A stretch of 57,249 nucleotides of DNA from Flavobacteriales bacterium. Lineage in GTDB: Bacteria; Bacteroidota; Bacteroidia; Flavobacteriales; BACL11. Below the pieces are notes generated by a model, which made no database searches, was not told where the DNA came from, and saw nothing but the letters and a program-made list of their open reading frames with translations. Location of the stretch: NCBI GenBank assembly GCA_014239655.1, contig JAAZYM010000051.1:1-57249 (forward strand). Reading direction: 5' to 3'. Within the stretch, counting starts at the first letter, position 1; every line of letters starts with the position of its first letter. A program made the translations under genes and the position numbers. This document shows, piece by piece, positions 9,374 through 17,622 of the stretch.

Positions 9374-10294
9374 CTAAATAAGATCAAAATCTAATATGTC
9401 ACCTTCATGAGCTAAGAAAGTGTTGCTAAATATCTCTCTAGACTCTGAAAGCAATATGTTTAAATCTAAATATCTCTTAGAATAATGCCCTATTATTAAC
9501 CTATTAACATTTGCTTCTTTTGCAATTGTTGCTGCATCCTTTGCTGTAGAATGCCCCCTTTCAAATGCTCTTGCTTTTAAATCATGAGAATAAGTAGCCT
9601 CATGATACAACACATCCACATTCTTTATTTTTGGTATAATATCTAAACAGAATCTAGTATCTGAGCAATAAGCATATGTTCTTGCTTTTACATTACTATT
9701 AGTTAAAATATCATTAGCTATTATCTCATCCTCCTCATTAATAAAATCAATCCCATTTCTTAAATCTGATATTCTATCATACGGAACTTTATACTCTTCT
9801 ATTTTTTCTTTTATAATCCTTCTCTGATACTTTTTTTCTCTAAACAAGAAGCCTGAGCAACTAATACTGTGATCTAAAATAACATTAGTAACCTCTATAT
9901 CCTCATCATCATATAAGATTACTTGATCATCATCAGGTATTACATGAAAAAACAATGGAAAATTTAAATCAATCTTAGCTGCAGACAATTGAGTATTAAT
10001 AATATCTTTCAAAGGTGCATGAGCATAGATATATAATTCTTTCTTCCTTCCGAGTAAATGCATACTAGTTATTAATCCTATTAATCCATAATAATGATCT
10101 CCATGAAGATGACTTATAAAAACATGATGAATTCTTTGAAAACTAAGTTGATATTTTCTTAATTGAACCTGAGTATTTTCTCCACAGTCTATTAAGAAAA
10201 ACCGCTCATTTACATTTAATAACTGAGCGGTTTGTTGTTTATTAACTGTAGGAACTGCAGAATGACATCCTAAAATTGTTAATTTTAAAGACAT
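9374..10294 (-). CDS. rnz: Ribonuclease Z
   Basis: LTILGCHSAVPTVNKQQTAQLLNVNERFFLIDCGENTQVQLRKY...FISHLHGDHYYGLIGLI; metallo-beta-lactamase fold. Confidence 0.93.
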   Translation of the reverse strand: MSLKLTILGCHSAVPTVNKQQTAQLLNVNERFFLIDCGENTQVQLRKYQLSFQRIHHVFISHLHGDHYYGLIGLITSMHLLGRKKELYIYAHAPLKDIINTQLSAAKIDLNFPLFFHVIPDDDQVILYDDEDIEVTNVILDHSISCSGFLFREKKYQRRIIKEKIEEYKVPYDRISDLRNGIDFINEEDEIIANDILTNSNVKARTYAYCSDTRFCLDIIPKIKNVDVLYHEATYSHDLKARAFERGHSTAKDAATIAKEANVNRLIIGHYSKRYLDLNILLSESREIFSNTFLAHEGDILDFDLI

Positions 10295-11061
10295 TAGGGA
10301 TTGGACACAAAAATCTTCTTTGAAAGAAAACTATTACTAGAGAAAATTGAATAAGTATACAAAGAAGATGAATAGCTAGACATGTCAATATCAAATCTAT
10401 TCACACCTCTATTTGCATAAATAACTCTCTGATCAACCATCTTACCTAAACAATCATATAAGATAAAATTAACTTTTTCATTCTTACCAATTACAAACTG
10501 GAAATTTGCTATTCCATTTACAGGATTAGGATATACATCCATTAATTCAAACGTTAAACTATTAACCTGCTCTAAGGAAGCTGTAGAATTTGAAATATCA
10601 ATATAAAAATAATCTATTGTATCAAGCTGTGTTAAAGATCCGATAAGAGGAACATTAAGTGCTAGAGTTGAAGTTGTCATCACTAGTGGATAGTATCCCA
10701 CATCTGAAGAAGATGGGTTAACAGTAGAAACTATTTCAGCACAAGCATATGAGCCTCCAGGAAAAGAACAACTAGGTGGATTACATGAATATGAAAAATT
10801 ATTTGGCAAACCTAAAACACTTGTCAGGTCAATATTAGCAATTGTAACAGGGACTGTTAGTCCACCAACTGAAACTGATGTGTCTAGAGGACACAAAACA
10901 TCAATTTGAGTTACATAAGGCTGCCCCACAAAAGCTTCATCTAAATTAGTTATCTCATCTGGAAAAATACCTGGTGATGTTATTGAAGTATTTGGCGAAC
11001 ACTGCGCATTTAATGTAACATAAAAGAAAACGCTTATTAAAGTTGATAAAAGTAATTTCAT
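10294..11061 (-). CDS. Secreted protein with T9SS type A sorting domain
   Basis: Signal peptide; C-terminal MDVYPNPVNGIANFQFVIGKNEKVNFILYDCLGKMV... typical of the Por secretion C-terminal domain. Confidence 0.82.
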   Translation of the reverse strand: MKLLLSTLISVFFYVTLNAQCSPNTSITSPGIFPDEITNLDEAFVGQPYVTQIDVLCPLDTSVSVGGLTVPVTIANIDLTSVLGLPNNFSYSCNPPSCSFPGGSYACAEIVSTVNPSSSDVGYYPLVMTTSTLALNVPLIGSLTQLDTIDYFYIDISNSTASLEQVNSLTFELMDVYPNPVNGIANFQFVIGKNEKVNFILYDCLGKMVDQRVIYANRGVNRFDIDMSSYSSSLYTYSIFSSNSFLSKKIFVSNP

Positions 11062-11076
11062 TATTAATTAATTTAG

Positions 11077-11370
11077 TTAAATATCTAATTGTCTTTCAAT
11101 CTCTTCCATATCAATAAAATCATATGCTTCCTGTAAGGTAGGTACAATATTTAAAGTTTCATCGAAATCGATGTCACTCACAATAACAAAAGATCCTTTA
11201 TTAGCACATACAATTTCTCCAAATTTAATAAATTTATCTATTAACAGATTATGTTTACCTTTTTCTAATCCAGATAAATTTGCAATAAAATTTAGCACAT
11301 CTGTATTAGACTGTAATTTTGAGAAATCATTCTGATCTGTTATCCGAAAAACTAAAGTATTATTATTCAT
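11077..11370 (-). CDS. Small conserved hypothetical, possibly STAS/anti-sigma-antagonist-like
   Basis: Probable start MNNNTLVFRITDQNDF; 8-nt overlap with the pyrB stop; family assignment tentative. Confidence 0.5.
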   Translation of the reverse strand: MNNNTLVFRITDQNDFSKLQSNTDVLNFIANLSGLEKGKHNLLIDKFIKFGEIVCANKGSFVIVSDIDFDETLNIVPTLQEAYDFIDMEEIERQLDI

Positions 11371-12298
11371 TTGATTTATTAGATAATAAATATAAAACTG
11401 CCATCCTAATTGCAACTCCATTCTCTACTTGATCAAGTATAAGTGAGTGATGAGAATCAGCAACTTCAGAAGTTAACTCGACTCCTCTATTAATTGGACC
11501 TGGATGCATAATTGTAATTTCTTTTGTTAAACTTTCTAGAATAGTCGAGTTTATCCCATATACATTTGTATATTCTCTTAATGAAGGAAACAACTGCACA
11601 TCTTGCCTTTCAAGCTGAATTCTTAAAACATTCGCTATATCACACCAATTTAAAGCTTCCTTAAGATCTGAGAAATAACTAACACCCAAATCATCAAGAT
11701 ACTTTGGTATTAATGTTAATGGACCGCATACAGCCACCTTAGCTCCTAGCATCTTTAAGCAAAAGATATTTGATAATGCAACTCTAGAATGCAAAATATC
11801 TCCAATAATAACTACTTTCTTTGATGCTACCTGTCCAAATCTTTCTCTAATAGAATATGCATCTAATAATGCTTGTGTAGGGTGCTCATGGGTACCATCT
11901 CCAGCATTTATAATACTTGCATTAATATTTCTAGACAAGAAAATAGATGCACCTGGATTAGGATGGCGCATAACAACAATATCAACCTTCATTGCAAGAA
12001 TATTATTCACTGTATCTAATAATGATTCTCCTTTCTTAACCGAAGAAGCAGCAGATGCAAAATTTATAATATCTGCTGACAATCTTTTTTCTGCTATCTC
12101 AAATGACAACTTAGTTCTGGTAGAATTTTCAAAAAATAAATTAGCAATTGTGACATCTCTTAATGATGGTACTTTTTTAATAGGCTGATTAATAATCTTT
12201 TTAAAATTATCTGCCGTATTAAAAATAATATCTATATCTTTCTTATTTAGATATTTTATCCCAAGCAAATGATTAACTGATAAATGATCCATCATCAA
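11363..12298 (-). CDS. pyrB: Aspartate carbamoyltransferase catalytic subunit
   Basis: FFENSTRTKLSFE, GDGTHEHPTQALLDAYSIRE, MHPGPINRGVEL. Confidence 0.95.
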   Translation of the reverse strand: MMMDHLSVNHLLGIKYLNKKDIDIIFNTADNFKKIINQPIKKVPSLRDVTIANLFFENSTRTKLSFEIAEKRLSADIINFASAASSVKKGESLLDTVNNILAMKVDIVVMRHPNPGASIFLSRNINASIINAGDGTHEHPTQALLDAYSIRERFGQVASKKVVIIGDILHSRVALSNIFCLKMLGAKVAVCGPLTLIPKYLDDLGVSYFSDLKEALNWCDIANVLRIQLERQDVQLFPSLREYTNVYGINSTILESLTKEITIMHPGPINRGVELTSEVADSHHSLILDQVENGVAIRMAVLYLLSNKSNE

Positions 12299-12831
12299 GA
12301 TTTCAGGATTAAGATATTATCATCACCATCATTTGTAATGTTAACCACAACCTTCTCAGAGTCAATTGAATCAACAATTTTCCCTACATAATCTGGTTGA
12401 ATTGGTAAGTGCCTACTTAATCTTCTATCAACAAAAACTAATAACTCAATAGATTTAGGTCTCCCAAAAGGCATTAATGCATCAATAGCAGAACGAACTG
12501 ATCTTCCAGTATATAAAACATCGTCAATGATAACCACATGCTTCTCATCAACTGAAACATTCATTTCCATTTTATGTGGAATAATCGGTTCTGAATGCCT
12601 TCTTAAATCATCCCTATAAAAAGAAATATCTAGTTCTCCATAATTAATTTTATACTCAAGAATTTGCTCTAATCTATTCACAATCCTTCTCGCAACATGT
12701 TTTCCTCTAGGAAGTAAAGAAACAATAACAGTATCTGAAAAATCATTATGATTTTCTATTAATTCATGACATAACCTTTTAATAATTATATTAATTTGCT
12801 TCTTATTTAATATTTTTCTCTTATTACTCAT
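12295..12831 (-). CDS. pyrR: Bifunctional pyr operon regulator / uracil phosphoribosyltransferase
   Basis: VVIIDDVLYTGRSVRSAIDALMPFGRPKSIELLVFVDRR; start taken at MSNKRK. Confidence 0.93.
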   Translation of the reverse strand: MSNKRKILNKKQINIIIKRLCHELIENHNDFSDTVIVSLLPRGKHVARRIVNRLEQILEYKINYGELDISFYRDDLRRHSEPIIPHKMEMNVSVDEKHVVIIDDVLYTGRSVRSAIDALMPFGRPKSIELLVFVDRRLSRHLPIQPDYVGKIVDSIDSEKVVVNITNDGDDNILILKS

Positions 12832-12839
12832 AGATACCA

Positions 12840-12847
12840 CAAATATA
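12840..12847 (-). promoter_or_regulatory. -7 element TATATTTG immediately upstream of pyrR
   Basis: Minus strand ...TTTTTTTTTAGATATATTTGTGGTATCTATGAG. Confidence 0.55.
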
Positions 12848-12850
12848 TCT

Positions 12851-12874
12851 AAAAAAAAACCCCGAAAACGGGGT
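12851..12874 (-). terminator. Rho-independent terminator of rpsA
   Basis: Minus strand ACCCCG-TTTT-CGGGGT stem-loop followed by a T tract. Confidence 0.88.
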
Positions 12875-12880
12875 CTTTAA

Positions 12881-14845
12881 TTATTTTTCATCTTTTTCTA
12901 AATCATCCTTTAAAGCGGTTAAACTATCAAGATCCCCTAAGGTTGATTGCTGCTGTGAATCTTGAATCTCCTTAACAGCATTTTTTGTCTTGGTAACTTT
13001 CTTTTTCTCTTCTTTAACCATCTCATCTTTAAATAAAACTGTATGAGAAACTAAAATTTTCTTACTTTCCTTAGAAAAATCTATAACTCTAAATTTCAAA
13101 GACTCATCTAATCTAGCTTTGGAACCATCCTCCTTCTCTAAATGACGCTTTGGAGAAAACGCCTCTATATCATTATTCAATTTCACTAAGGATCCCTTGT
13201 CGTATTCTTCAATAACAACACCATCAAAATCATTACCTACCAAATATATTTTTGCATATTTGTCCCATGGATTCTCTTCAGTCTGCTTATGTCCCAAACT
13301 AATTTTTCTGTTATTTTTATCAATATCCAAAACAATAACATCTAAATTAGCATCAACATTAGTAAACTCTGCAGGATGTTTAATTTTCTTATGCCAAGAA
13401 AGATCTGAAATATGTACTAGCCCATCAACTCCTTCTTCTAACTCAACAAAAATCCCGAAATTAGTAAAATTACGAACCTTTACAGTTAATTTAGAATTAA
13501 GCGGATATTTAGTCTCAATATCTCCCCATGGATCTGGTAACATTTGTTTAAGTCCTAATGACATTTTTCTTTGTTCTCTATCTAATGTTAAGATCTTAGC
13601 CTCTACTTCATCTCCTTTACTAAAGAAATCATTTGCACTTCTAAGATGTGTTGACCATGACATTTCTGAAACATGTAATAAAGCCTCTACACCTGCCTGT
13701 AATTCAACAAAGACTCCATAATCTGCTACTACTACTACTTTACCTTTTACTATATCACCAACATCTATTTTCTCATCAAGATCCTGCCATGGATGAGACC
13801 CTAATTGTTTAAGTCCTAACTGTATCCTGCTCTTACCTTCATCGAAATCTAGAATAACAACATTGATTGTTTCATCTAATGAAACAATCTCCTCAGGATG
13901 TGATACTCTTCCCCATGATAAATCAGTAATGTGAATTAATCCATCAATACCACCTAAATCAACAAAAACACCGTAAGAAGTAATGTTTTTAACTGTACCT
14001 TCAATTACCTGTCCCTTTTCTAATTTAGACATTATCTCTTTAGTTTGAATAGCTAAATCTGCTTCAATTAATGCCTTATGAGAAACAACAACATTTCTAA
14101 ATGACTCATTAACTTTTACAATCTTAAATTCCATCTTTCTTCCAACATACTCATCATAATCACGAATTGGTTTAACATCTATTTGAGAACCAGGTAAAAA
14201 GCATTCTATTCCAAATACATCGACAATCATTCCTCCTTTTGTTCTACTCTTGATTTGTCCATTAACAACCTCTCCTGTTTCTAAAGCAACATTAACCTTT
14301 TCCCAAGCACGTAACACCCTTGCTCTTCTATGGGAGAGAATAAGTTGGCCGTTTTTATCTTCTTGTTTCTCAACTAATACCTCAACAATATCGCCAACCT
14401 TTAAATCATCTTTATACTTAAACTCTGAACTAGAGATAACACCATCTGATTTGAAATTTATATCTACAATAATCTCCCTATCAGAAACATAAACAACAGT
14501 ACCATCAATAACTTGTTTAGATTCAACTACTGGCAATGTAGCTGAATACGTATCCATTAGATCTTTTCTTTCTTTATCACTATAGATCTCATTTTTAGTG
14601 ATATCATCCCAATTGAATTCTTCAGTTATTACTTCTTTAACCTCTTCAACTACTTCAGGTGTTGATTCTTTAACCTCTTCAACTACTTCAAGTGTTGATT
14701 CTTTAACCTCTTCAACTACTTCAGGTGTTAATTCTTTAACTCTATTCTTTGGTGATTTTTTCTTTGATTCTACAGAAGATTTCTGTTTAGAAGCTATCTT
14801 TTTTTCTGTAGCCTCTTCTTTATCTGATTCTTGTTTTTTAGACAT
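12881..14845 (-). CDS. rpsA: 30S ribosomal protein S1
   Basis: Multiple S1 RNA-binding repeats (e.g. GVFVDLGGIDGLIHITDLSWGRVSHPEE); lysine/glutamate-rich N-terminal extension. Confidence 0.93.
   Translation of the reverse strand: MSKKQESDKEEATEKKIASKQKSSVESKKKSPKNRVKELTPEVVEEVKESTLEVVEEVKESTPEVVEEVKEVITEEFNWDDITKNEIYSDKERKDLMDTYSATLPVVESKQVIDGTVVYVSDREIIVDINFKSDGVISSSEFKYKDDLKVGDIVEVLVEKQEDKNGQLILSHRRARVLRAWEKVNVALETGEVVNGQIKSRTKGGMIVDVFGIECFLPGSQIDVKPIRDYDEYVGRKMEFKIVKVNESFRNVVVSHKALIEADLAIQTKEIMSKLEKGQVIEGTVKNITSYGVFVDLGGIDGLIHITDLSWGRVSHPEEIVSLDETINVVILDFDEGKSRIQLGLKQLGSHPWQDLDEKIDVGDIVKGKVVVVADYGVFVELQAGVEALLHVSEMSWSTHLRSANDFFSKGDEVEAKILTLDREQRKMSLGLKQMLPDPWGDIETKYPLNSKLTVKVRNFTNFGIFVELEEGVDGLVHISDLSWHKKIKHPAEFTNVDANLDVIVLDIDKNNRKISLGHKQTEENPWDKYAKIYLVGNDFDGVVIEEYDKGSLVKLNNDIEAFSPKRHLEKEDGSKARLDESLKFRVIDFSKESKKILVSHTVLFKDEMVKEEKKKVTKTKNAVKEIQDSQQQSTLGDLDSLTALKDDLEKDEK
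14633..14731 (-). repeat. Three near-identical 33-nt tandem repeats in the 5' part of rpsA
   Basis: ttctttaacctcttcaactacttcaggtgttga x3 with single mismatches; encodes (E-S/L-T-x-EVVEEVK)n. Confidence 0.92.
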
Positions 14846-14963
14846 TTCAAGAAAATAATTTGTATCTTCAATCTACCGTTAAGACTTAGATGTCAATAGA
14901 CGAAGAGTATTTCTATTTGTTTTTCTCATTTAATTGTCTCAACACACATCATTAAATGGGCGG

Positions 14964-14971
14964 CAAATATA
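14964..14971 (-). promoter_or_regulatory. rpsA -7 element TATATTTG followed by CCGCCC
   Basis: Minus strand CCTTG-N22-TATATTTGCCGCCC. Confidence 0.6.
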
Positions 14972-15005
14972 CATTATTATTTCCATATAAATACAAGGAA
15001 TTTCA

Positions 15006-15878
15006 TCAGTACCTGTTTATATGTGTAGCAACATTATTCATTAACCATCTTGGAGTAGAAGTTGCTCCACAAATACCAACAGTTACAGCATCCTTAAACC
15101 AATCTTTATTTATATCTCTAACATCTGATATAAAGTAAGAATATTTATTTTGATCTTTACAAGATGTAAAAAGCATCTTCCCATTTGAACTTTTAGTTCC
15201 ACTTACAAAGATAATAACATCATTTTCGCTAGCAAACTGCTTTAATTGAGGTTCTCTTCCTGAAACTTGTCTACATAATGTGTCGTGTACTACAAATTTC
15301 AAATCATCATTTCTTCCTAAAGCAGATAGATTATCCTTAATCTCATCTATAATCGATTGAAATGCTTTTGGGCTTTTTGTAGTCTGAGAATAAATATAAA
15401 TTGGTTTTTTATAATCTATCTTATACAAATCTTCTTTCGTTGTAACAATGATTGCTTCTCCATTTGTTTGCCCAACAAGACCTATCACTTCAGCATGTCC
15501 TTCTTTCCCATAAATAATTATCTGCCCATCAACCTCGCCTGCTTTCTCATAGCCTTCTTTAATCTGATGTTGAAGCTTTAAAACCACAGGACATGAGGCA
15601 TCAAGTAGCTCAATATTATTCCTTAAAGCAACCTCATAAGTAGATGGAGGCTCCCCATGAGCCCTTATTAACACCCTACAATTTGAAAGACTATTTAACC
15701 TTTTATGATCAATTATTTCGAGGCCAAGACGATTCAATCTGTCAATCTCTTTATTATTATGCACTATATCCCCAAGACAATAAAGTTTTTCTTCATTCTC
15801 CAATATATTTTCTGCCATTTCAATTGCATAAACTACACCAAAACAAAAACCAGAATTCTCGTCAATTGTTATTTTCAT
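15006..15878 (-). CDS. ispH: 4-hydroxy-3-methylbut-2-enyl diphosphate reductase
   Basis: SGFCFGVVYAIEMAE, RAHGEPPSTYE, LLDASCPVVLKLQ, VGICGATSTPRWLMNNV. Confidence 0.94.
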   Translation of the reverse strand: MKITIDENSGFCFGVVYAIEMAENILENEEKLYCLGDIVHNNKEIDRLNRLGLEIIDHKRLNSLSNCRVLIRAHGEPPSTYEVALRNNIELLDASCPVVLKLQHQIKEGYEKAGEVDGQIIIYGKEGHAEVIGLVGQTNGEAIIVTTKEDLYKIDYKKPIYIYSQTTKSPKAFQSIIDEIKDNLSALGRNDDLKFVVHDTLCRQVSGREPQLKQFASENDVIIFVSGTKSSNGKMLFTSCKDQNKYSYFISDVRDINKDWFKDAVTVGICGATSTPRWLMNNVATHINRY

Positions 15879-16566
15879 CTTGTTTCTGTTTTATTAAACT
15901 AAATATTAACTGATTCTGCTGCAAATAACTAAGTGATGTATTATCAATTACTATAGCATCATCTGATTTAACTAGTGGATTAATTTCTCTTTCAGTATCA
16001 TCAGTATCTCTTTTATTTAAATTAATTAAGATCTGATCAAATGTAATTAAATTATTATGCTTTATTAACTCATCAAAACGCCTCCTTGCTCTAGTATCTA
16101 TCTCTGCTGTAATAAAAAATTTTATATCAGCATCTGGCATAACCTTAGTTCCAATATCTCTTCCGTCCATAACAACATTCTTACTAGAACACATCCTTCT
16201 CTGAAAAGAAATTAATTTATCTCTTACTTCTTTTATTTGACTTATATTACTTACCTGATTAGAAACATTATTATCTCTAATTAGATGCTCAACATTTTTT
16301 CCATTTAATAACGTCTCAGTAATATTTAAGTCTATGTTATAATAAAAGTCAATATCTATATCATCTATAGATCTTAATAATTTATCATAATTTATCTTTG
16401 AATTTGATATAATCTTATGATTCATAAAAAACAATGTCACTGCTCTATACATTGCTCCAGAATCTACATATTTCATGTTAAATTCTTTAGATACACTCTT
16501 AGCTATAGAGCTCTTTCCACATGATGAATATCCATCAATAGCAATATTAATTAATTTATTTTTCAT
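15862..16566 (-). CDS. cmk: Cytidylate kinase
   Basis: NIAIDGYSSCGKSSIAKSVSKEFNMKYVDSGAMYRAVTLF; VVMDGRDIGTKVMPDADIKFFITA. Confidence 0.94.
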   Translation of the reverse strand: MKNKLINIAIDGYSSCGKSSIAKSVSKEFNMKYVDSGAMYRAVTLFFMNHKIISNSKINYDKLLRSIDDIDIDFYYNIDLNITETLLNGKNVEHLIRDNNVSNQVSNISQIKEVRDKLISFQRRMCSSKNVVMDGRDIGTKVMPDADIKFFITAEIDTRARRRFDELIKHNNLITFDQILINLNKRDTDDTEREINPLVKSDDAIVIDNTSLSYLQQNQLIFSLIKQKQDENNN

Positions 16567-17588
16567 AGACCAAATGTACTTAGATTTGTAGTAATATTAA
16601 AAGTATTAACCTTGCCAGATAAATGGAAAGCAGATCTACTATAATTAAATCTAATCTTTGAAACATTCATCCCAACACCAAATGAAAAACCAACCATACC
16701 GGCAAATGAATCAATTATCATATCAAATCTTTTCTGAAAGTTAAAACCTCCTTGAATAAAAAGATTATTTTTAAATAAATCTAATTCTCCAGAAAGAATA
16801 ACATGACGTAACATTGTCTTTGCTATACTTTCTTTTCTGTATTCTATCTCACCCGTTTCATTATTAGTAAAACTATTCAATGAATAGTCATTACTAATAT
16901 CAAATTTATTCAAATGACGCAATACTATAGAATATCTTAATGGTAAATGATCTAGTTTTTTACTTAATCCAAGTTGCACCTCAAATGGAACTATCTCCTC
17001 TATTGACGTATATGATTTTATTTGCTTACCAATATTTTTCAACAGCAAGGTAGTAGTTAAAGATTTTTCCTTATTAAAATAAGTCGATGAAACATTAGAT
17101 AAGATTGCCAGAGCTTGATAACTCTCATAATTTGAATTTAACAACCTTATATTTACACCCAAACTTATTTTATCATTAAGAGGTCTCCCATATCCAAAAG
17201 CATATGTTTGATCACTAGCATTAAAAGTTAAATCTTGGTTACCTGTCTCGTCAGTAGAGATAAAGTCTCCATAACTACAGGAATTAAAACTAATTGTAAA
17301 ACATCCATTCTTCTCTAATGACTTAGAATAAAGAAAAGAACCCATATTTATATCAGAGAAATAATCTACAAAACTAAACCCTAAATATTTATCCATTCTG
17401 TTGTTTAAAATAGAAGGAACTGATTGGGCCATAAAAATATCATTATCATATATAGAGATAAGATTACCTCCCATAGCTAATGATCGTGCAGAAAAATCTA
17501 GATTAACAAAAGAAAATGAATTATTTCCATTTTGTGAACAAACAACAAAAGGGGTCAATAAAAATATAAGAAACAATCTTATGTTCAT
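16563..17588 (-). CDS. porQ: Type IX secretion system protein PorQ-like outer-membrane protein
   Basis: Signal peptide, SFVNLDFSARSLAMGGNLIS..., beta-barrel pattern, adjacent to cmk. Confidence 0.75.
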   Translation of the reverse strand: MNIRLFLIFLLTPFVVCSQNGNNSFSFVNLDFSARSLAMGGNLISIYDNDIFMAQSVPSILNNRMDKYLGFSFVDYFSDINMGSFLYSKSLEKNGCFTISFNSCSYGDFISTDETGNQDLTFNASDQTYAFGYGRPLNDKISLGVNIRLLNSNYESYQALAILSNVSSTYFNKEKSLTTTLLLKNIGKQIKSYTSIEEIVPFEVQLGLSKKLDHLPLRYSIVLRHLNKFDISNDYSLNSFTNNETGEIEYRKESIAKTMLRHVILSGELDLFKNNLFIQGGFNFQKRFDMIIDSFAGMVGFSFGVGMNVSKIRFNYSRSAFHLSGKVNTFNITTNLSTFGL

Positions 17589-17622
17589 TAATCTATTTTT
17601 TAGATTAAAATTACCTAATATT

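Noticed and set aside
13197-13721. 174-aa antisense ORF over rpsA
   Set aside because: Caused by the repetitive S1-domain coding sequence; low-complexity serine-rich translation.
14633-14731. CRISPR array
   Set aside because: Contiguous 33-nt in-frame tandem repeat without spacers.
14598-14858. 86-aa plus-strand ORF (SSTTSGVDSLTSSTTS repeats)
   Set aside because: Antisense reading of the 33-nt rpsA repeat.
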